From Epiperipatus broadwayi (taxonomy: Eukaryota; Onychophora; Udeonychophora; Euonychophora; Peripatidae): DNA of 64,000 nucleotides. A model generated the notes under the pieces. It was not told the origin of the DNA and made no database searches. It saw nothing but the letters and a program-made list of their open reading frames with translations. The stretch covers positions 122,001-186,000 of the forward strand of contig JAQFVV010000355.1 in NCBI GenBank assembly GCA_028023455.1. The letters run 5' to 3'. The position numbers and the translations under genes are program-made. Below, one piece after another: positions 26,446-39,506 of the stretch (position 1 is its first letter; the number at the start of each line of letters is the position of its first letter).

Positions 26446-29400
26446 ACCTACGCTCACAACACCGCTCATATACATTATATGAGCAAATGCCTAGGGCATC
26501 AGTTCTATTAATGAATAAAACAATATAACAACATATCTAATATAAAATCATTACTGAGACTCTTTACCTATGTCTACCTTCAGCTCAGCTCAGTGGGAGA
26601 TTATAGGAAGTTCATAAAATATATAATTATAAATAAATGAAAGAAGGAATATTATAAAACATTAAATAAAATATAAATCCTTTTGTTAATTAACTGCATG
26701 ATAAAGAATAACAATGTTTATTTGTAAGACTATTAAAATATCCTTTCAACTTAATTTCTTCCATCATCCAAGTATAACATATATCAGCTTGATATAATTA
26801 TATCACTAAACAATTCTATGACTTGGCATATCATCATCTAAACAGCTACCTTAATGCCGATCAAGGAATATACAATAAGATCTCAGGGAATTTAAAAAAA
26901 AAAAAACACAGTTGAATTAAAGAAAATACATTGGCCCATAATTTATAATTCTGACTTATAATAAAATGTAGTGAGATAAATTGATTAAATGTTTTACTGT
27001 GTTTAGCAATTAGATAACGATGGAAATAGGGTTTATTTTAATCTCACATCATCATCTAACCAATACATTAACTAGGCATCCTTTCTTATACGTTTATCAA
27101 GTGGCAATGTTTCTTATAATGTTTGGATTGAGGAAACAATATTATTAGATACCAGCATATTTAATATCAAAGCTATAAAACAATATAGTTATTTTATAAG
27201 AGATGTATGAAATGTGGAGATGTGAAAATTAGTACACGAATGTAAACACGAATAACTCAAGACACAGTTTTTTTAATAAATAAACAAATCATTTATTACA
27301 CTGAAAATTTAATTTACCATAATTATTTTACACTAAGACTACTTGTCTTAATAATTTAATTCTCAACTAAATCTTTGGACATCAGTTTGGGATTATCTTT
27401 ATTATATTACATTATTTATTATTCATATATTTTTGAAAGCAAAATTAACAAACAAAACTTGAATATTCTGACTTTGAATACCTGCTTGCTTAAGCGTTTC
27501 ATCTAAACATAACATTAACTAAATAATATATCATATTATTGGTACAATAAATATTTTGAGAGGATTTACTATCAATTATTTAAATAAATCAAATTAACAT
27601 ATTTGGCCATCAACAAAGCAACTTTCTCTAACTAATTAAATAATCATTTTAATTACATATACCTTTCACGCATAGCAATAAAATCTTATCCATTCTGATG
27701 ATTGATGATTTATAACTTTATATTAAATGAATATAATGTATTTTAAAGTATTTATTTCCTGTTTTAGTTTCAATAACATTATGCTTTTATATCCACGATA
27801 TTGTTTATATTACGCGTGTGTATCACATCCTAAGCAACAATAATATAAAACAATCTTTTCTAAACATTCTCAATTCATTTAGGAAATATTAAATAATTAC
27901 TTCATTTCGGACAATGTCATAAACCAACCAACAAAATAAGACACTAATATTATATCAAGAATTTAATTTAACTATTTATCTGGCCACATACTAAATAACA
28001 CAGAGCTATATTTTCACGATTATACAAACTAAACGTTCCAAGGGACATTCACATGAGGAGCAAATAAACTCTTTGCTTAACACTTCAACAATAACTCATC
28101 TAATTCGGAAATATACTATCAGTGTGGGACTTTTCCTCAACACCAGGACTATAAGAAAAAACATCATTCAACTTTCTAAATATCATTTCATACTTCAACA
28201 ATAACTCATCTAATTCTGAAATATACTATTGGTATGGGACTTTTCCTCATTCACCAGGACCATAAAAAAACATCACTTAACTTCAAAACTATCACTTCAT
28301 AATACACATACAATATAAAATAGGCTCTACTCATGGAAAATTATTAAAATATACTGCATAGACAAAATCTCTTATCCCTACAAACATAGAACGTATCCAG
28401 AGTAATTTCCATTCCCAAAGCTCTTCGACACGTCTAACAATAGGTAACCTACAAATCCTTTCAGTTCTTTAGAATATGACAACATCTGAAATTTATACGT
28501 AAAAATATCCATAAATTGAACTTTTTATTAAGTAAATGTAATAATTGCACAGAACATACACACACACACACATGTAAATAAGAATATATATAAAAAATAT
28601 AATTCTAAGTTATATACTATGCAAGCAACACGGTAACTAATTAAGACATTAAAATATAACTTTTAATTCCGAATAAACTTTAAGGTATTTTTAAAATTTA
28701 ATAATCATAAATATTATGAACGATATTTCTTTATCATCTCTATCCGATTATTTCTATTATATGTTCGTTGATTTAGAAACCAGAACTCTCACTTTGAGAT
28801 AAGAAAATATACAAAATAATATACACCTCTCTTTAACAATATAATAAAAGAGAAAAAAAAACATATTTCTTTCCTTTACCTTCTTAAAAGAAACATAAAA
28901 CATACTTGAATAAAATCAATTTGTACTAGCGTAGCCACAATTTGTGAATATGCAATCGCGAGATGATCTAGAAGTTCATAATAGCACAAAATTATACATA
29001 AAACACAATAAATATGTCTATCTATCTATTATATACAGTGATGATGACAAATAATATATAAAAAAATAAAGAAAACAAAAGTCATTTTGTTCTTTGATTT
29101 AAAATAATAATAAAAAATTCACTGGCAAAATCTTTTCCGAGTTCATTAAATGATATGGAGATAGATTCCAAACTGAGTTCAAGTTTATTAAGAATATAAA
29201 ACATAAAAAAAATAATCATAATTTAAATTTGATCTAGTATCTCCAATGTTCATAGCCTAACTAATTGAGCTTACTATACACATAAGTAATCAGTCTTTAT
29301 CATGACGGAAATATGAAAGACATTTTCAGCTACATTGGTATCAATTATTTAACTCATTCCATAATAGTTTTGAAATCAGCAATTATCCTTTATAGACATC

Positions 29401-31020
29401 TTGAATAACACTTATTTTTCCAATATTTATAAGCTAGCATACATATAGTTATTTTTAAACCTTGCATATTAATATGTCTTTTTTTTTACGTTGATAATTC
29501 CACAATTAATAATAATTTATTTTATAATGCATCCATATCGAAGAGAACAGAAATATACTGCATTCCATCCTTCCATCTGATCTAAATACATATCTAATAA
29601 GTAGTATCCTTTAGTTATGCCGGATAATTCATATTTTATTTTATTTCATAAAAGAACATATTATTTTAGGAATACCAAATAAATAAATAAAGTCATTTTT
29701 CTGTAATGAATTTAAGTATAGAATGTTATTTTAAAATACACATATCCTTTAATTTTAATTTAACTTTTGTAGAAGTATGATATAAGATATAATGAAAATT
29801 TAAAATAAATTCTGTAAAAATGTTCTGCACACATTTCCAAATGATATAATAAGATACAAGTAGATTAGTTGTATGATTATAAAGTTCATGCATTCTACCT
29901 TCATTCTTAATGATAAATAAATAAAGTAACGCAAGCTTAATATTATAGATACACATTTTATAAATAGTAATAAGCAAAAGATGAATAATTCAAACATTTA
30001 AATAAGGTAAAGAAATGAAAACTGATGTACCTTCTGATATTTCTAGCCCAACATGCTAATTGAAGACCTTTCCTGAAGTTTACTTTAAAGCTTTTTTAAA
30101 ACCAATTTGACATCTGGAAGCAATATCTACTTGTTACAGCAGAGAGAAATAATATACTGGCTGCAATTACATCAATAATGAGCAATTTTTAATAAAGACT
30201 ATTTGGTAAATAGATATCTCTTCCCTTCCATCAAAAGGTCGTCTGCACTCAAAAGGTTACTCCACCTTTTGTATTGGAAGCTAATTTAATATGCAAGAAA
30301 TCTTCTCCAAAAAAAAAATCATTTTAACCTTCACAGTTAAATCAAAAAAAAGGAATATTTTTTTTTTTTTACAAACTTGAAATAAATGAATATTAATTAA
30401 CTGTTAAACAAAAATGATTAATAATTTATTTAATTGTAAAATAATTCACTGATCCAAATATCCATTAATCATTGGAAAAAAATATATTTGTTAAATCATT
30501 AAAGACAATTAATGTAATTTAAATGTTTTTATTGTAAATGTACTATTGCTTAGTTTTATTAAAAGATGAAAAATGGAATGAAACACAATACAGATATACA
30601 CTCATGCACATACACTGTAATATAAATATTAAATTATCTTGACTAAATACAACTAATCTGGCTATAGGTTAAACATGTTTTACTAATCAATATCTGAACA
30701 TGGATGGATGTCACTGAACAATAGATCAGGAAACCATTCAAACAAATATTAGACACTAACATGAAATAACCTTGCATCCTCCTGACAAAATATACTAATT
30801 CCTATAATAAATAACCCTTTTTTCTTGCATTAAATACTTCATTAACTATAATAATAATAAAAAATGCTTATAAAATGGTTAATCAAAATGCATAAGCAAT
30901 CAACATCTAAAGCTTTAAACAATTTCCAGCAAAATCTAAAAATCTTAAGGCTATTTCATTTTTTAAATACAATGCGGATACCACTATTGATATGCTATGA
31001 CTTACTTGCTTGTGCCCATA
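26446..31020. other. 4.6 kb of AT-rich DNA with one small tandem duplication
   Basis: Apart from the dimer at 28082-28302, no coding frame, RNA gene or element boundary is supported. Confidence 0.5.
28082..28302. repeat. Tandem duplication, two units of 110 bp
   Basis: ACTTCAACAATAACTCATCT starts each unit (28082 and 28192). Both continue through GGGACTTTTCCTCA and CACCAGGAC with modest divergence. Confidence 0.9.
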
Positions 31021-31028
31021 CAAAGGTC

Positions 31029-31031
<3 letters not shown>

Positions 31032-31086
<55 letters not shown>
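31032..31086. repeat. (TA)n microsatellite at the 3' end of RTE copy 1
   Basis: A TA run abuts the ATCATCA tail of the LINE. The element probably inserted into or next to a TA run. Confidence 0.9.
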
Positions 31087-31087
<1 letters not shown>

Positions 31088-33672
31088 TCAACCATTATCA
31101 ATCCATTGCAGGATGAAGGTCTCTCCAAGTTCAATCTATCTTTTCCTATCTTTAGCTTCTCTTCTCCACATCACCCCTGCACACTTTCTTATTTCATCTA
31201 TCCATCTCACATGTTGTTTTTTCTGAGTCTTTTACAATTTCTTGGAATCCAGTTTAATATTTCAATTGTCCATCTATTATCATCTCTTCTACTAATATGT
31301 CCAGCCCAACTCCACTTGAGTCTTTTAATTTTTTCAATGAGGTCAGTGACACCTGTTTGTTCTCTTACCCATACATTGTGTTTTCAATCTCTTCTTGTTA
31401 CTCCCAACATGCATCTCTCCATACTTCTTTGAGTGGTCTGAAGACTCTGTATTGCTCTTCTATTAAGTGTCCAAGTTTCAGATCCATAAGTAAGAACTAA
31501 AAAAACACACTTATTAAAAACCTTTCTTTACAAACACATAGGCATATTTCCTTTTAGTATCAAGTTATTTCTACCAAAACCACTCCAACCAAGTTCTAAT
31601 TCTATGATTAATTTCATCCATTATGTTTCCATTGGTATTAATAATCTGACCAAGGTATTTGTAACTGTTTACTTCTTCTAAATCATCATAATCAATCTTT
31701 ATGTTCATATTTAGAGAAAATATATTAAACATTACTTTAGTCTTTTCAACATTTATCTTTAGTCCTACTTTCCTACTTTCATCTGATAACTCCTGCAACA
31801 TTTTCTGTAACTCCAAAGCATTATTTGCAAAAACAACTACATCTTCTGCAAAATCCAAATGACTTAAATAATCTCGATTTACTTTCACTCCTTTACCTTC
31901 CCATTTTAATCCACAAAATACTTCTTGCAGCACTGCTGTAAAAAGTTTTGGAGATATAGAGTAACCCTGTCTTACACCCTTTTCAATATTGATTTTCCTA
32001 CTATCATTATATAATCTAATTGTTGCTGTTGCATTTTTATAAATATTCTTTAAAATATGACAATATCCTGGATCTACACCTTGATGATCCAATGCTTTAA
32101 TCACTGAAAAAATGTTTATAGAATTAAATGTCTTTTCATAATCTACAAATCCTAAGCATAATGGCAACTCATATTCATTTGTCCTTTCTATAACAACTCT
32201 CAATATCTGGATATGATCTACTGTACTAAAACCACTTTTAAATCCAGGTTCTTCTTTTGGTTGGTGGAAATCCAGTGTTTTCTGTAGACTAGTTGTAATT
32301 ACGTTAGTAAATATTTTGTATAAAACTGATAAAAGACTGATAGGTCTGTAATTTATAATATCTTCTTTATCACCTTTTTTAAATATTAATATTATTACTG
32401 CATTATTCCAATCATCTGGTCCATCTTTATCATTTAGACATTTGGTATATAACTTTGCTAAAAAAAATTATATTTCTTCACCTGCTTCTTTTAATATATC
32501 AATTATAATTCCATCATTACCTGGAACCTTCCCATTCTTCATAAATTTAATTGCATGTCTCACTTCCTCATTCAAAATTCTGGGCAATTCAGAAGATATA
32601 ATAGGTACAGGAGGCACTTGTCCTTTATTACTATATAATTCTTGATAGAAGTCTTCTACACATTTCATGAAGTCATCTCTCTTTTGAGTAATAATGCCAT
32701 CTTTGTTCCTTATTGCAGATATAAATTTCCTACCAATACCAAAATGTTGTTTTACACTCTTTAGACTTTTATTCTCTTCTACAGCTTTCCTTGGTAGTTC
32801 ACAATTATACTTTCTTATATCATTTTCAACTCTTTTCCACACCATTTTACAAAATTTGAGATATTCAATCTTTTTTAATGCATCATTGTTATATATCCTC
32901 ACATTCGTTCTTTTTTTCATAAATTCTCTATTCTCAGTAGAAATTTTATTGGTCTTTTTCTACCAGCTATTTTAGTTGCAGTTTTTTAAAAGTGTATCAG
33001 TTATTTTACTGTTAATGTCATTCAAATCTTAATCATGTTCAAAATCTACTAATACTTGAAATCGATTTGTAAGTTCTAATTTAAATTCATTAGAATGTTT
33101 CTGAACATTAGGAATATCAACTGTAAATATTGTTTTTCTTAATAATTTTTGTCTGTCTACTTTTGCATTAACATGTATCTTACATCTTACTAATCAATGA
33201 TCACTTCCTGTGTTAAATTTATTAAGAACATTACAATCATGAAATATGTATTTTCTATTAGTCAAAATATAATCCAATTCTGCTGCACCTTCATTTGGAT
33301 GCTTCCAGGTCCATTTCCTTTTAACATTTTTCTCAAAAAAAGAATTTATAATACAAAGTTTTTCTTTTTCTGCAAACTCCACAAGTCAATGTCCCATGAC
33401 ATTTCTATTAACATAACCAAAATTATCTACAGCATTTTCATTTGTTTACCAATTCTAGCATTAAAGTCTCCCATAACAATTTTAAAATGTTGTTTACTCT
33501 GATCAAATACCTTTTGTACATCCATGTACAAATCTTCTACTACTTCATCACTATGAGAACTTGTTGGGGTAAAAACCTGAATTATCTGCATTTGATATCT
33601 GCTATTAAGTTGTAAAAGTAATATTGCCATTTTGTCCGATACACCATCAATCTCCACAATGTTATTCTTCCA
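31084..33672 (-). pseudogene. 5'-truncated, decayed RTE LINE (copy 1)
   Basis: The minus strand matches the full-length element at 57614-60910 from within the endonuclease domain to the 3' end. Pieces of the frame are open: an endonuclease part with GDFNARIG (about 33440-33657), a later endonuclease part with ELDYIL and TGSDH (33194-33382), the connector (32468-32920), and the polymerase with FVDYEKTF, GVRQGYSIS and FAEDVV (31571-32203). The catalytic YxDD-type box reads FAED, so one Asp is lost. Stops and frameshifts separate the pieces. The 5' end is cut at about 33672, directly beside a fold-back element. Confidence 0.9.
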
Positions 33673-33679
33673 TTATATA

Positions 33680-33984
33680 TATAAGTAATCAAAACAATAC
33701 AATAATTAATAAGAATTAATATTAATAATTAATACAGTAAAAAATATTTTTAAAAAAATATATACCACAATTTAGTAGAAGTACTTTGAAATATCTATGT
33801 AGTCGTTATCAACTAGATTCAAATTGTATTACAAAAAGCCGCTAAAATTTTTTTTAATACAATTTGAATCTAGTTGATAACGACTACATAGATAGTTGAA
33901 AGTACTTCTATTAAATTGTGGCATATATTTGTTTTTAAAATATTTTTTACTGTATTAATTATTGTATTGTTTTGATTAGTTATA
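33680..33984. mobile_element. AT-rich fold-back MITE
   Basis: An inverted repeat of about 305 bp. The left arm starts TATAAGTAATCAAAAC, the right arm ends GTTTTGATTAGTTATA, and the arms meet near 33838 with a short loop. Arm identity is high but not perfect. It sits in TA-rich sequence, so any TA duplication cannot be separated from background. No protein is encoded. Confidence 0.8.
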
Positions 33985-34037
33985 TAAATTTTATTATAAT
34001 TAGAATACAGCCATTGATTAATTATATATATATATAT

Positions 34038-34237
34038 ATATATAAAATACATATTTTGCGGGTTCATCCGTGTTAAAAACTTTTAATACCAATACACTGA
34101 CGTTTCGACTTGGTCACACAAGCCATCCACAGAGTTATAACTCTGTGGATGGCTTGTGTGACCAAGTCGAAACGTCAGTGTATTGGTATTAAAAGTTTTT
34201 AACACGGATGAACCCGCAAAATATGTATTTTATATAT
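34038..34237. repeat. Perfect 200-bp palindrome carrying a hammerhead-like motif on both strands
   Basis: Arms 34038-34137 and 34138-34237 are exact reverse complements with no spacer (centre GAGTTA/TAACTC). On plus, 34137-34183 reads as a hammerhead layout: ATAACT, box CTGTGGA, hairpin GGCTTG..CAAGTC, GAAA, self-complementary ACGT, C, then AGTGTAT. The box departs from CUGAUGA at the required A6. The GTCGAAACGTC text resembles ribozymes reported in Penelope-like elements; that link is from memory of the family, not a search. Both flanks are TA-rich. Confidence 0.8.
34137..34183 (+). ncRNA. Hammerhead-like motif (third type), mirrored on minus at 34092-34138
   Basis: Stem I is ATAACT with AGT-G-TAT (six pairs, one bulge). 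Stem II is GGCTTG with CAAGTC (six pairs including one G-U, loop TGTGAC) after an extra T. GAAA is at 34169-34172 and cleavage would follow C34176. A6 is U, so the motif is probably weak or inactive as it stands. Confidence 0.5.
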
Positions 34238-34260
34238 TTAACCCGTGCAAATCTTCGTTT

Positions 34261-36120
34261 TAACATATATATATATATATATATATATTATAATGGATGT
34301 TTAAAAACACCATTACAAAGTTGAGTGTTACAGGGCTAAAAATAAATTTATAAATGTTCAATTTTCCTTATAAAACTTGAGTAAAAGTTTTGTCGTTGTT
34401 GTTGTTGTTGTTTTTATGCTTGTACAAATATATATGTATGTATGTGGCAATTAGATTTTAATACCACAGCTATATTTGGTTTTTAATTTTGAAAAAAAAA
34501 AAAAAAACTAAGATTACTTTTTTTTTTTTAATTTATGTTAAAGTAAATTGTATAAATAAATTGCTTTTCAGATTTGGAATTTAGATTGATAAAAATAATT
34601 AAAAAGGAAGAAAACAAAAAGAAAAGAATTTTTCACTAGTTGATTCCTAGATCTGTGAAGGGCAATTTATTTTCATTAATTAGATAACTATTGTTAGCTA
34701 GATAGAGAATTTTATAAATTTTAATTAAAAATAAAAAGTTTTGTAATTGGTTCAGATATTAGATATGATTCAACTATAACAGACTTAATCAGGCCATTGT
34801 ATTATTTTTCAATAACTCTGGAGATACTTGCATAAACTATTCCTGCCAAAAATACTTGGAAAAACGATTCTGGCATATTCTGAAAGCTGAATGAACATTA
34901 AACCTACCATAAGAATATTTTCTTCTGCCATGATGTGCTAAGCTTCTCTCCAGGACAGGTTTGGACAACTTGTGTCTCCATTAACTGCCTATAAAGCCAT
35001 AAGAACTGGCCCCAAAACCACTAACCAATTCACCCAAGCCTACCATCAGTGAATCCTGATCAACGGAACATATTTTAGAAGTCTAGTGCACTAGCATTTA
35101 ACTAAATTATTAAGGTACCTTAGGTTCTCCAATTTAAATAATTTTATTGTATTAAATTTGTTTTCATTTTTTTTTTTTAAATATAAATGTGTTTCAGTTT
35201 CATCTTATGTGATTCGGCTTCTGTGCATTGGATATATATATATTTTTTCTTGTTTTAATGAGTGCTAGTTTCAATCCTATACTGTATGTCCCATTTAAGT
35301 TTTAGTAAGTAAGATAGTATAGTTTTATTTATAATCTCACATTCCTTTTTATTATAGAAAGCAGTCTGGGTATTACAGACTATTTTAATTAACTTCTGGC
35401 TCATGACCCATTTTATTATTAGTTCTACTTATGTCGAGAAAATGTAATTATTTATAATAGACTATTATGAAATATAATAGTCATTAGTTTTATTATTTCA
35501 AACTTCCAATTTGTTTATTAGAGGCACTTATGATCATTATAACCCATTTCAATAGGCTGATAATGAGCTCCTAGCCTGTCTCACTGTGAGAGAGGTCAAT
35601 CGATTGAAAGTAATATCATTCAACACCCTTTTTTATTTATTTATTAATGTTTTGGAAGTTACCTTCGTATTTCTTCGGTTTCGACCTAAGCTTGCAAAAA
35701 TCTCAAATACAGAGATTCAGCCTTTTCCTAACTATGGGTTATAAGCCGGAAACTAACTTCCCTTGTCTTGTGTGAGATCACTGTATACTTACTAATACTT
35801 CTGCTACTGTCAGTATTTTGCACTTTTTCAGGCACATGATAATCACTCTCTAAGACATATAAAATATTTTAGTTTAATTTTGGATGAATGTACGAATAGT
35901 ACATTTTAAGTGTATTTTAAAGCTTATTATTTAGAATGTTTATTTAATCATACCCATAAATGTTTTTCTTTACTTGGCTGATTTTGTTTTCTGTTGCTAT
36001 CTTCCCAACTTTCTAAACAAAACATAAGATCTCAGTTGCTTGATTGAGCTAGTCTGGCGCATTCGGGTTTGTATATTCTGTCGACCCTTAAAATAAATGT
36101 CTAGTTCCAATTTTCAGACT
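34261..36120. other. Mixed AT-rich DNA, nothing assigned
   Basis: Moderate-GC text at 34800-35090 and 35520-35790 shows no recognisable protein. On the minus strand near 35680 the text GTCGAAACC resembles the last box of the 34-kb motif, but the rest of a ribozyme fold is not there. Confidence 0.4.
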
Positions 36121-36170
36121 AGTGGCGCCCTTGTGGTCAGTATATGCGAGACCTAAAGCTTTCATCCAGT

Positions 36171-36172
<2 letters not shown>

Positions 36173-36210
<38 letters not shown>

Positions 36211-36228
36211 ATATATATATATATATAA
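36173..36228. repeat. (TA)n microsatellite, two runs
   Basis: Two TA runs separated by ACAA. Short Tyr/Ile-rich frames here are artefacts. Confidence 0.9.
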
Positions 36229-36239
36229 CCATGAAAAAA

Positions 36240-38580
36240 TATAAATTAAACATATATATATTATATTGTAACTGAAACAAAACTGATAGCAGATAACGTT
36301 GGCTACATCACAAAGTTGCATGAAAAAAAAAGTTTTAATAAATATTTGCCAAAATTGAATAATAAATATTTAAACCACCAAGTGTATGTGCACGTATATG
36401 TATGTCAATTGAATACACTGATTTAAAAATTAGTTTATGCATTATTCATGTTATTAATTATTTTATAAAGTTACTTTGTAATATACAAAAATAATAAAAT
36501 GATAGAGTGCACTGAAAGAGAAGAAAGGAAAATTGTTTTGATACATGCAAAAAATTTGAATTGCCTAGTTGTACAAATCTTGGGCATTTTGTACTGTTTC
36601 TCAATTACTTTATTCTGAATAGATTTTTGTTAAACAACTTGTCATTTCCTAGGATAAATTTTATGTCAAATTTACAAATAATATTAACATTTTGAAATTA
36701 ATAAAGTTAGCATTTAAAATTTAAATGTCAGCAACATTTTTTTTCTTCTTCCTATGCTAACTAATGTAAATAAAGGAAGAGAAAAACTGTTTTTTTTTCT
36801 TTAGTTTATTTATGCATTAAACCAAAGTAAAATATCTGTAAATTTGTTTCCACAACATGTTGTGAAGGGAATGAAGATAATGTTTTCGGAAAAACATGTT
36901 GTTGTCAAGAAAGAAAGAAAAAATTTTAATAATTAGTGGATGACATATTCTGTTGTTTGGGAAAAAAAACATTGAACATCAAATAGTATAAATAGGTTTA
37001 AAACAAATAATTAAGGCATTCCATTCCAGTTCAGTCCTGACAATCTCATATATTTTATTTTATTTGTAGAGCTAATTTAAGAAGCAGTATTGCACTGACC
37101 TAATTCTGAGGAGAGAAACTGCTTATTAGAAGTGTTTTCCACCATATATTGGATAGTCATATCTTGCTGATTGTTTTAAAATATTTTTAATATTCCAGTT
37201 ATAACAGTTAATACGATGACTTTATTTAGAAGCAAATTATCTTATGTATATAGCTATGTAATTAAAGTCACACCAGTCAAAACAGCCAGAAAAAGCAATT
37301 GAATCCAGAAACTAATGCTGAAGTTTGTCAAAATCAACCAAGGCCTGCCTTAATAATGCTGTGAAGAAGAAAATGGACAGTGCCATAACAACTACCCAAG
37401 AACTACTGATACTATACTCTATATAATGTCAATGTGCTGTATTTCCTCTCGAACATTTCCGGTGCCCAAAAGAAGAAGTATCATTTTGGAAGAATTAAAG
37501 CAGACAACCATAAATATATTTTAAAGAACAATATAATTTGATACTGATTAAATATTTCAATGCTAAGATGTTATCATTATGGATAATATAAGGTTTTAAA
37601 CTTATATTTAAAATATATTTTATTACTATTACATTCAATATTTTGTATATGTATTAATAGTTGTGGATGTATACACCATAGTTTTCATTTATGCATTGTT
37701 AATAAATTATTTTTTTATTAACCTATTTAGTTTGCTTCTGCTTATCAACCTATTTCAAACATTGTGTTTTTAATATTCAGTATGCTAATAACATCCACAA
37801 TTCTTAAAGGTCATGCAAACTATATATGAATTAAATCATTATATTTCAATTTTATTAATCATTCAACTTTCAACTTGACATGTGCACGTCTTTGGTTCTT
37901 GGTTCAAACCAAACATGTTTACCCTTAATATAAATACCGTTACAATAGGCACATTGCAAGAACATTCTATATAGTAGATTTCTATATAAATTAATACAGT
38001 TTTCCTCTAAAATAAAATTTAAGTTAGGAGTTTTAAAAATATTGCAAAGAGTAATATTATAGATAAATTAAAATGATTGTGTCTTGTGTTTCCATATGTA
38101 TTAATAAGTATTATGGAAACAATATATCTCTGCTACTACCAGATGTTTTAATTCAGATACACCACCACAAATCCGCAAGAATAGAAACAATATATTTCTA
38201 TGTTGATATTCTAAAGCATATGTTAACAGTAGCCAGTAATGAATTAAATGATATTAACATTGTACGTCTCACAAAATAACAGTTGGAATATTAATTTGAA
38301 CATATTACATTCGCTGGTATTCATATTTAATATACTTTTTTTTTTTACTTCAACAGATTTTTATATATTCATTTTTGAGAGCACTTATGTCAAACGAAAT
38401 AAATGTGAACACAAAGAATTATTTGAAAAATTACTATTATAAGACTATATTTGACTGCTTATGCATCACACTTGTTTAAGTGAATGATTTAATAAAATTA
38501 ATTTAAAGTCAATGGAGTTTGGAAAAGACAAGCTTATTTTACTAGAAAAGAGTAAAGAAAAAACTGAAATCATGAAAAAA
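36240..38580. other. AT-rich DNA, nothing recognised
   Basis: No supported gene or repeat between the TA run and the 3' end of the histone-like gene. Confidence 0.5.
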
Positions 38581-38585
38581 AACAT

Positions 38586-38591
38586 TTTATT
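38586..38591 (-). terminator. Likely polyadenylation signal of the histone-like gene
   Basis: AATAAA on the minus strand, about 75 bases beyond the stop codon. Other AATAAA-like strings occur in the AT-rich 3' region, so the exact site used is uncertain. Confidence 0.45.
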
Positions 38592-38666
38592 ATTATAAAT
38601 CAAATTTGCAAACAAAATAAAATTAATAAAATAAAAACTCTTACAGGTATTTATATAACTTCAATA

Positions 38667-39506
38667 TTATATTTTGGTTTTAACCTTCGTTTTAGGATTA
38701 GATAAATTACTATGCTTTGAAATAGTCTTTAAATCGCTGTTAGATTCTTGTTTCTTTTTAGACTTAACTGTAGGCTTTGATGATTTAGATTTTTTATTAT
38801 CATCTAATACCAAATTTATCTCCTTGTTTTTATTGCTCGGCACTTTTCCAGATTTAGGTTTAGATTTAGGTTTATTATTTTTTGGTTTTACTTCTTTATC
38901 ATTAAGCTTAGTATTTATTTCTTTCCTTTTTTTTGCTGGAGGTCTTCCTACCTTTTTTGTCGTGTTAGAAGTTGAAGCTTGTATAGGTAGAGTGTTAGAA
39001 GTTGAAGCTTGTATAGGTAGATTTTTATCAGTTTTTTCTTCTTCAGCAGCGTTATCATTAGGAGCAGCATCTTTTTGAATTTTCGTTTTGGAATTTATTT
39101 TGGGATTTTGATTATTTCTATTTATTTTAAAGCGTCCATCAGCTCCATTAATATCTTTAAAACCTTTAGGGGGTACAAGCAAATCTTTTTGTATTCCTCT
39201 TTTTAATGCTGCCTTTAATCTTCCATCGAGTTTTGCAGAATCCGCTTCTGGATAATATTTAGTGATAAATTTTTTTATTTCACTAAAAGAAAGGCCTTTA
39301 CTATTGCCCAGTTTGTCAACTGCTTCAAGTATCATATCCATTGCAGAGGGCAATTTAACAAAATTAAGTTTCCTTACTACGTCATTATTAGCTGAATTAC
39401 CGTTTACTTCAATAATATCCTTACTAAGCTGGAAATCTTCTTTCTCCGGGATATCTGAATTATGAGCCAAGGGATGAACATTCTCTTCGTCAATTTGTGC
39501 TGCCAT
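38667..39506 (-). CDS. Linker-histone-like protein (H15 domain) with AT-hook tail
   Basis: A 279-residue intact frame with no introns. Residues about 50-130 form an H1/H5 globular (H15) domain: PSAMDMILEAVDKL, GLSFSEIKKFITKYY, LDGRLKAALKRGIQKDLL and GRFKI give the helix-helix-helix-wing order of linker histones. An acidic N-terminal arm (1-48) precedes it. The tail (131-279) is rich in Lys, Ser, Pro and Asn and contains an AT-hook-like GRPPAKKRK (187-195) and a perfect 10-residue tandem duplication, LPIQASTSNT twice (163-182), from a 30-bp repeat. By family it would bind nucleosomal linker DNA in the nucleus. The start is the first Met of the frame, just after an A/T-rich leader with a CT-rich tract (39567-39583). 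A polyadenylation signal rather than a histone stem-loop suggests a replication-independent variant. It could also be a retrogene, but the frame is intact. Confidence 0.85.
   Translation of the reverse strand: MAAQIDEENVHPLAHNSDIPEKEDFQLSKDIIEVNGNSANNDVVRKLNFVKLPSAMDMILEAVDKLGNSKGLSFSEIKKFITKYYPEADSAKLDGRLKAALKRGIQKDLLVPPKGFKDINGADGRFKINRNNQNPKINSKTKIQKDAAPNDNAAEEEKTDKNLPIQASTSNTLPIQASTSNTTKKVGRPPAKKRKEINTKLNDKEVKPKNNKPKSKPKSGKVPSNKNKEINLVLDDNKKSKSSKPTVKSKKKQESNSDLKTISKHSNLSNPKTKVKTKI

Noticed and set aside
27690-27720. CTGATGATTGATGATT resembling the first hammerhead box
   Set aside because: No GAAA box or stem I complement follows; a chance match.
35640-35760. Possible fourth hammerhead (GTCGAAACC on minus)
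   Set aside because: No CUGAUGA box, no stem II of correct placement and no U-H before a stem I return strand.
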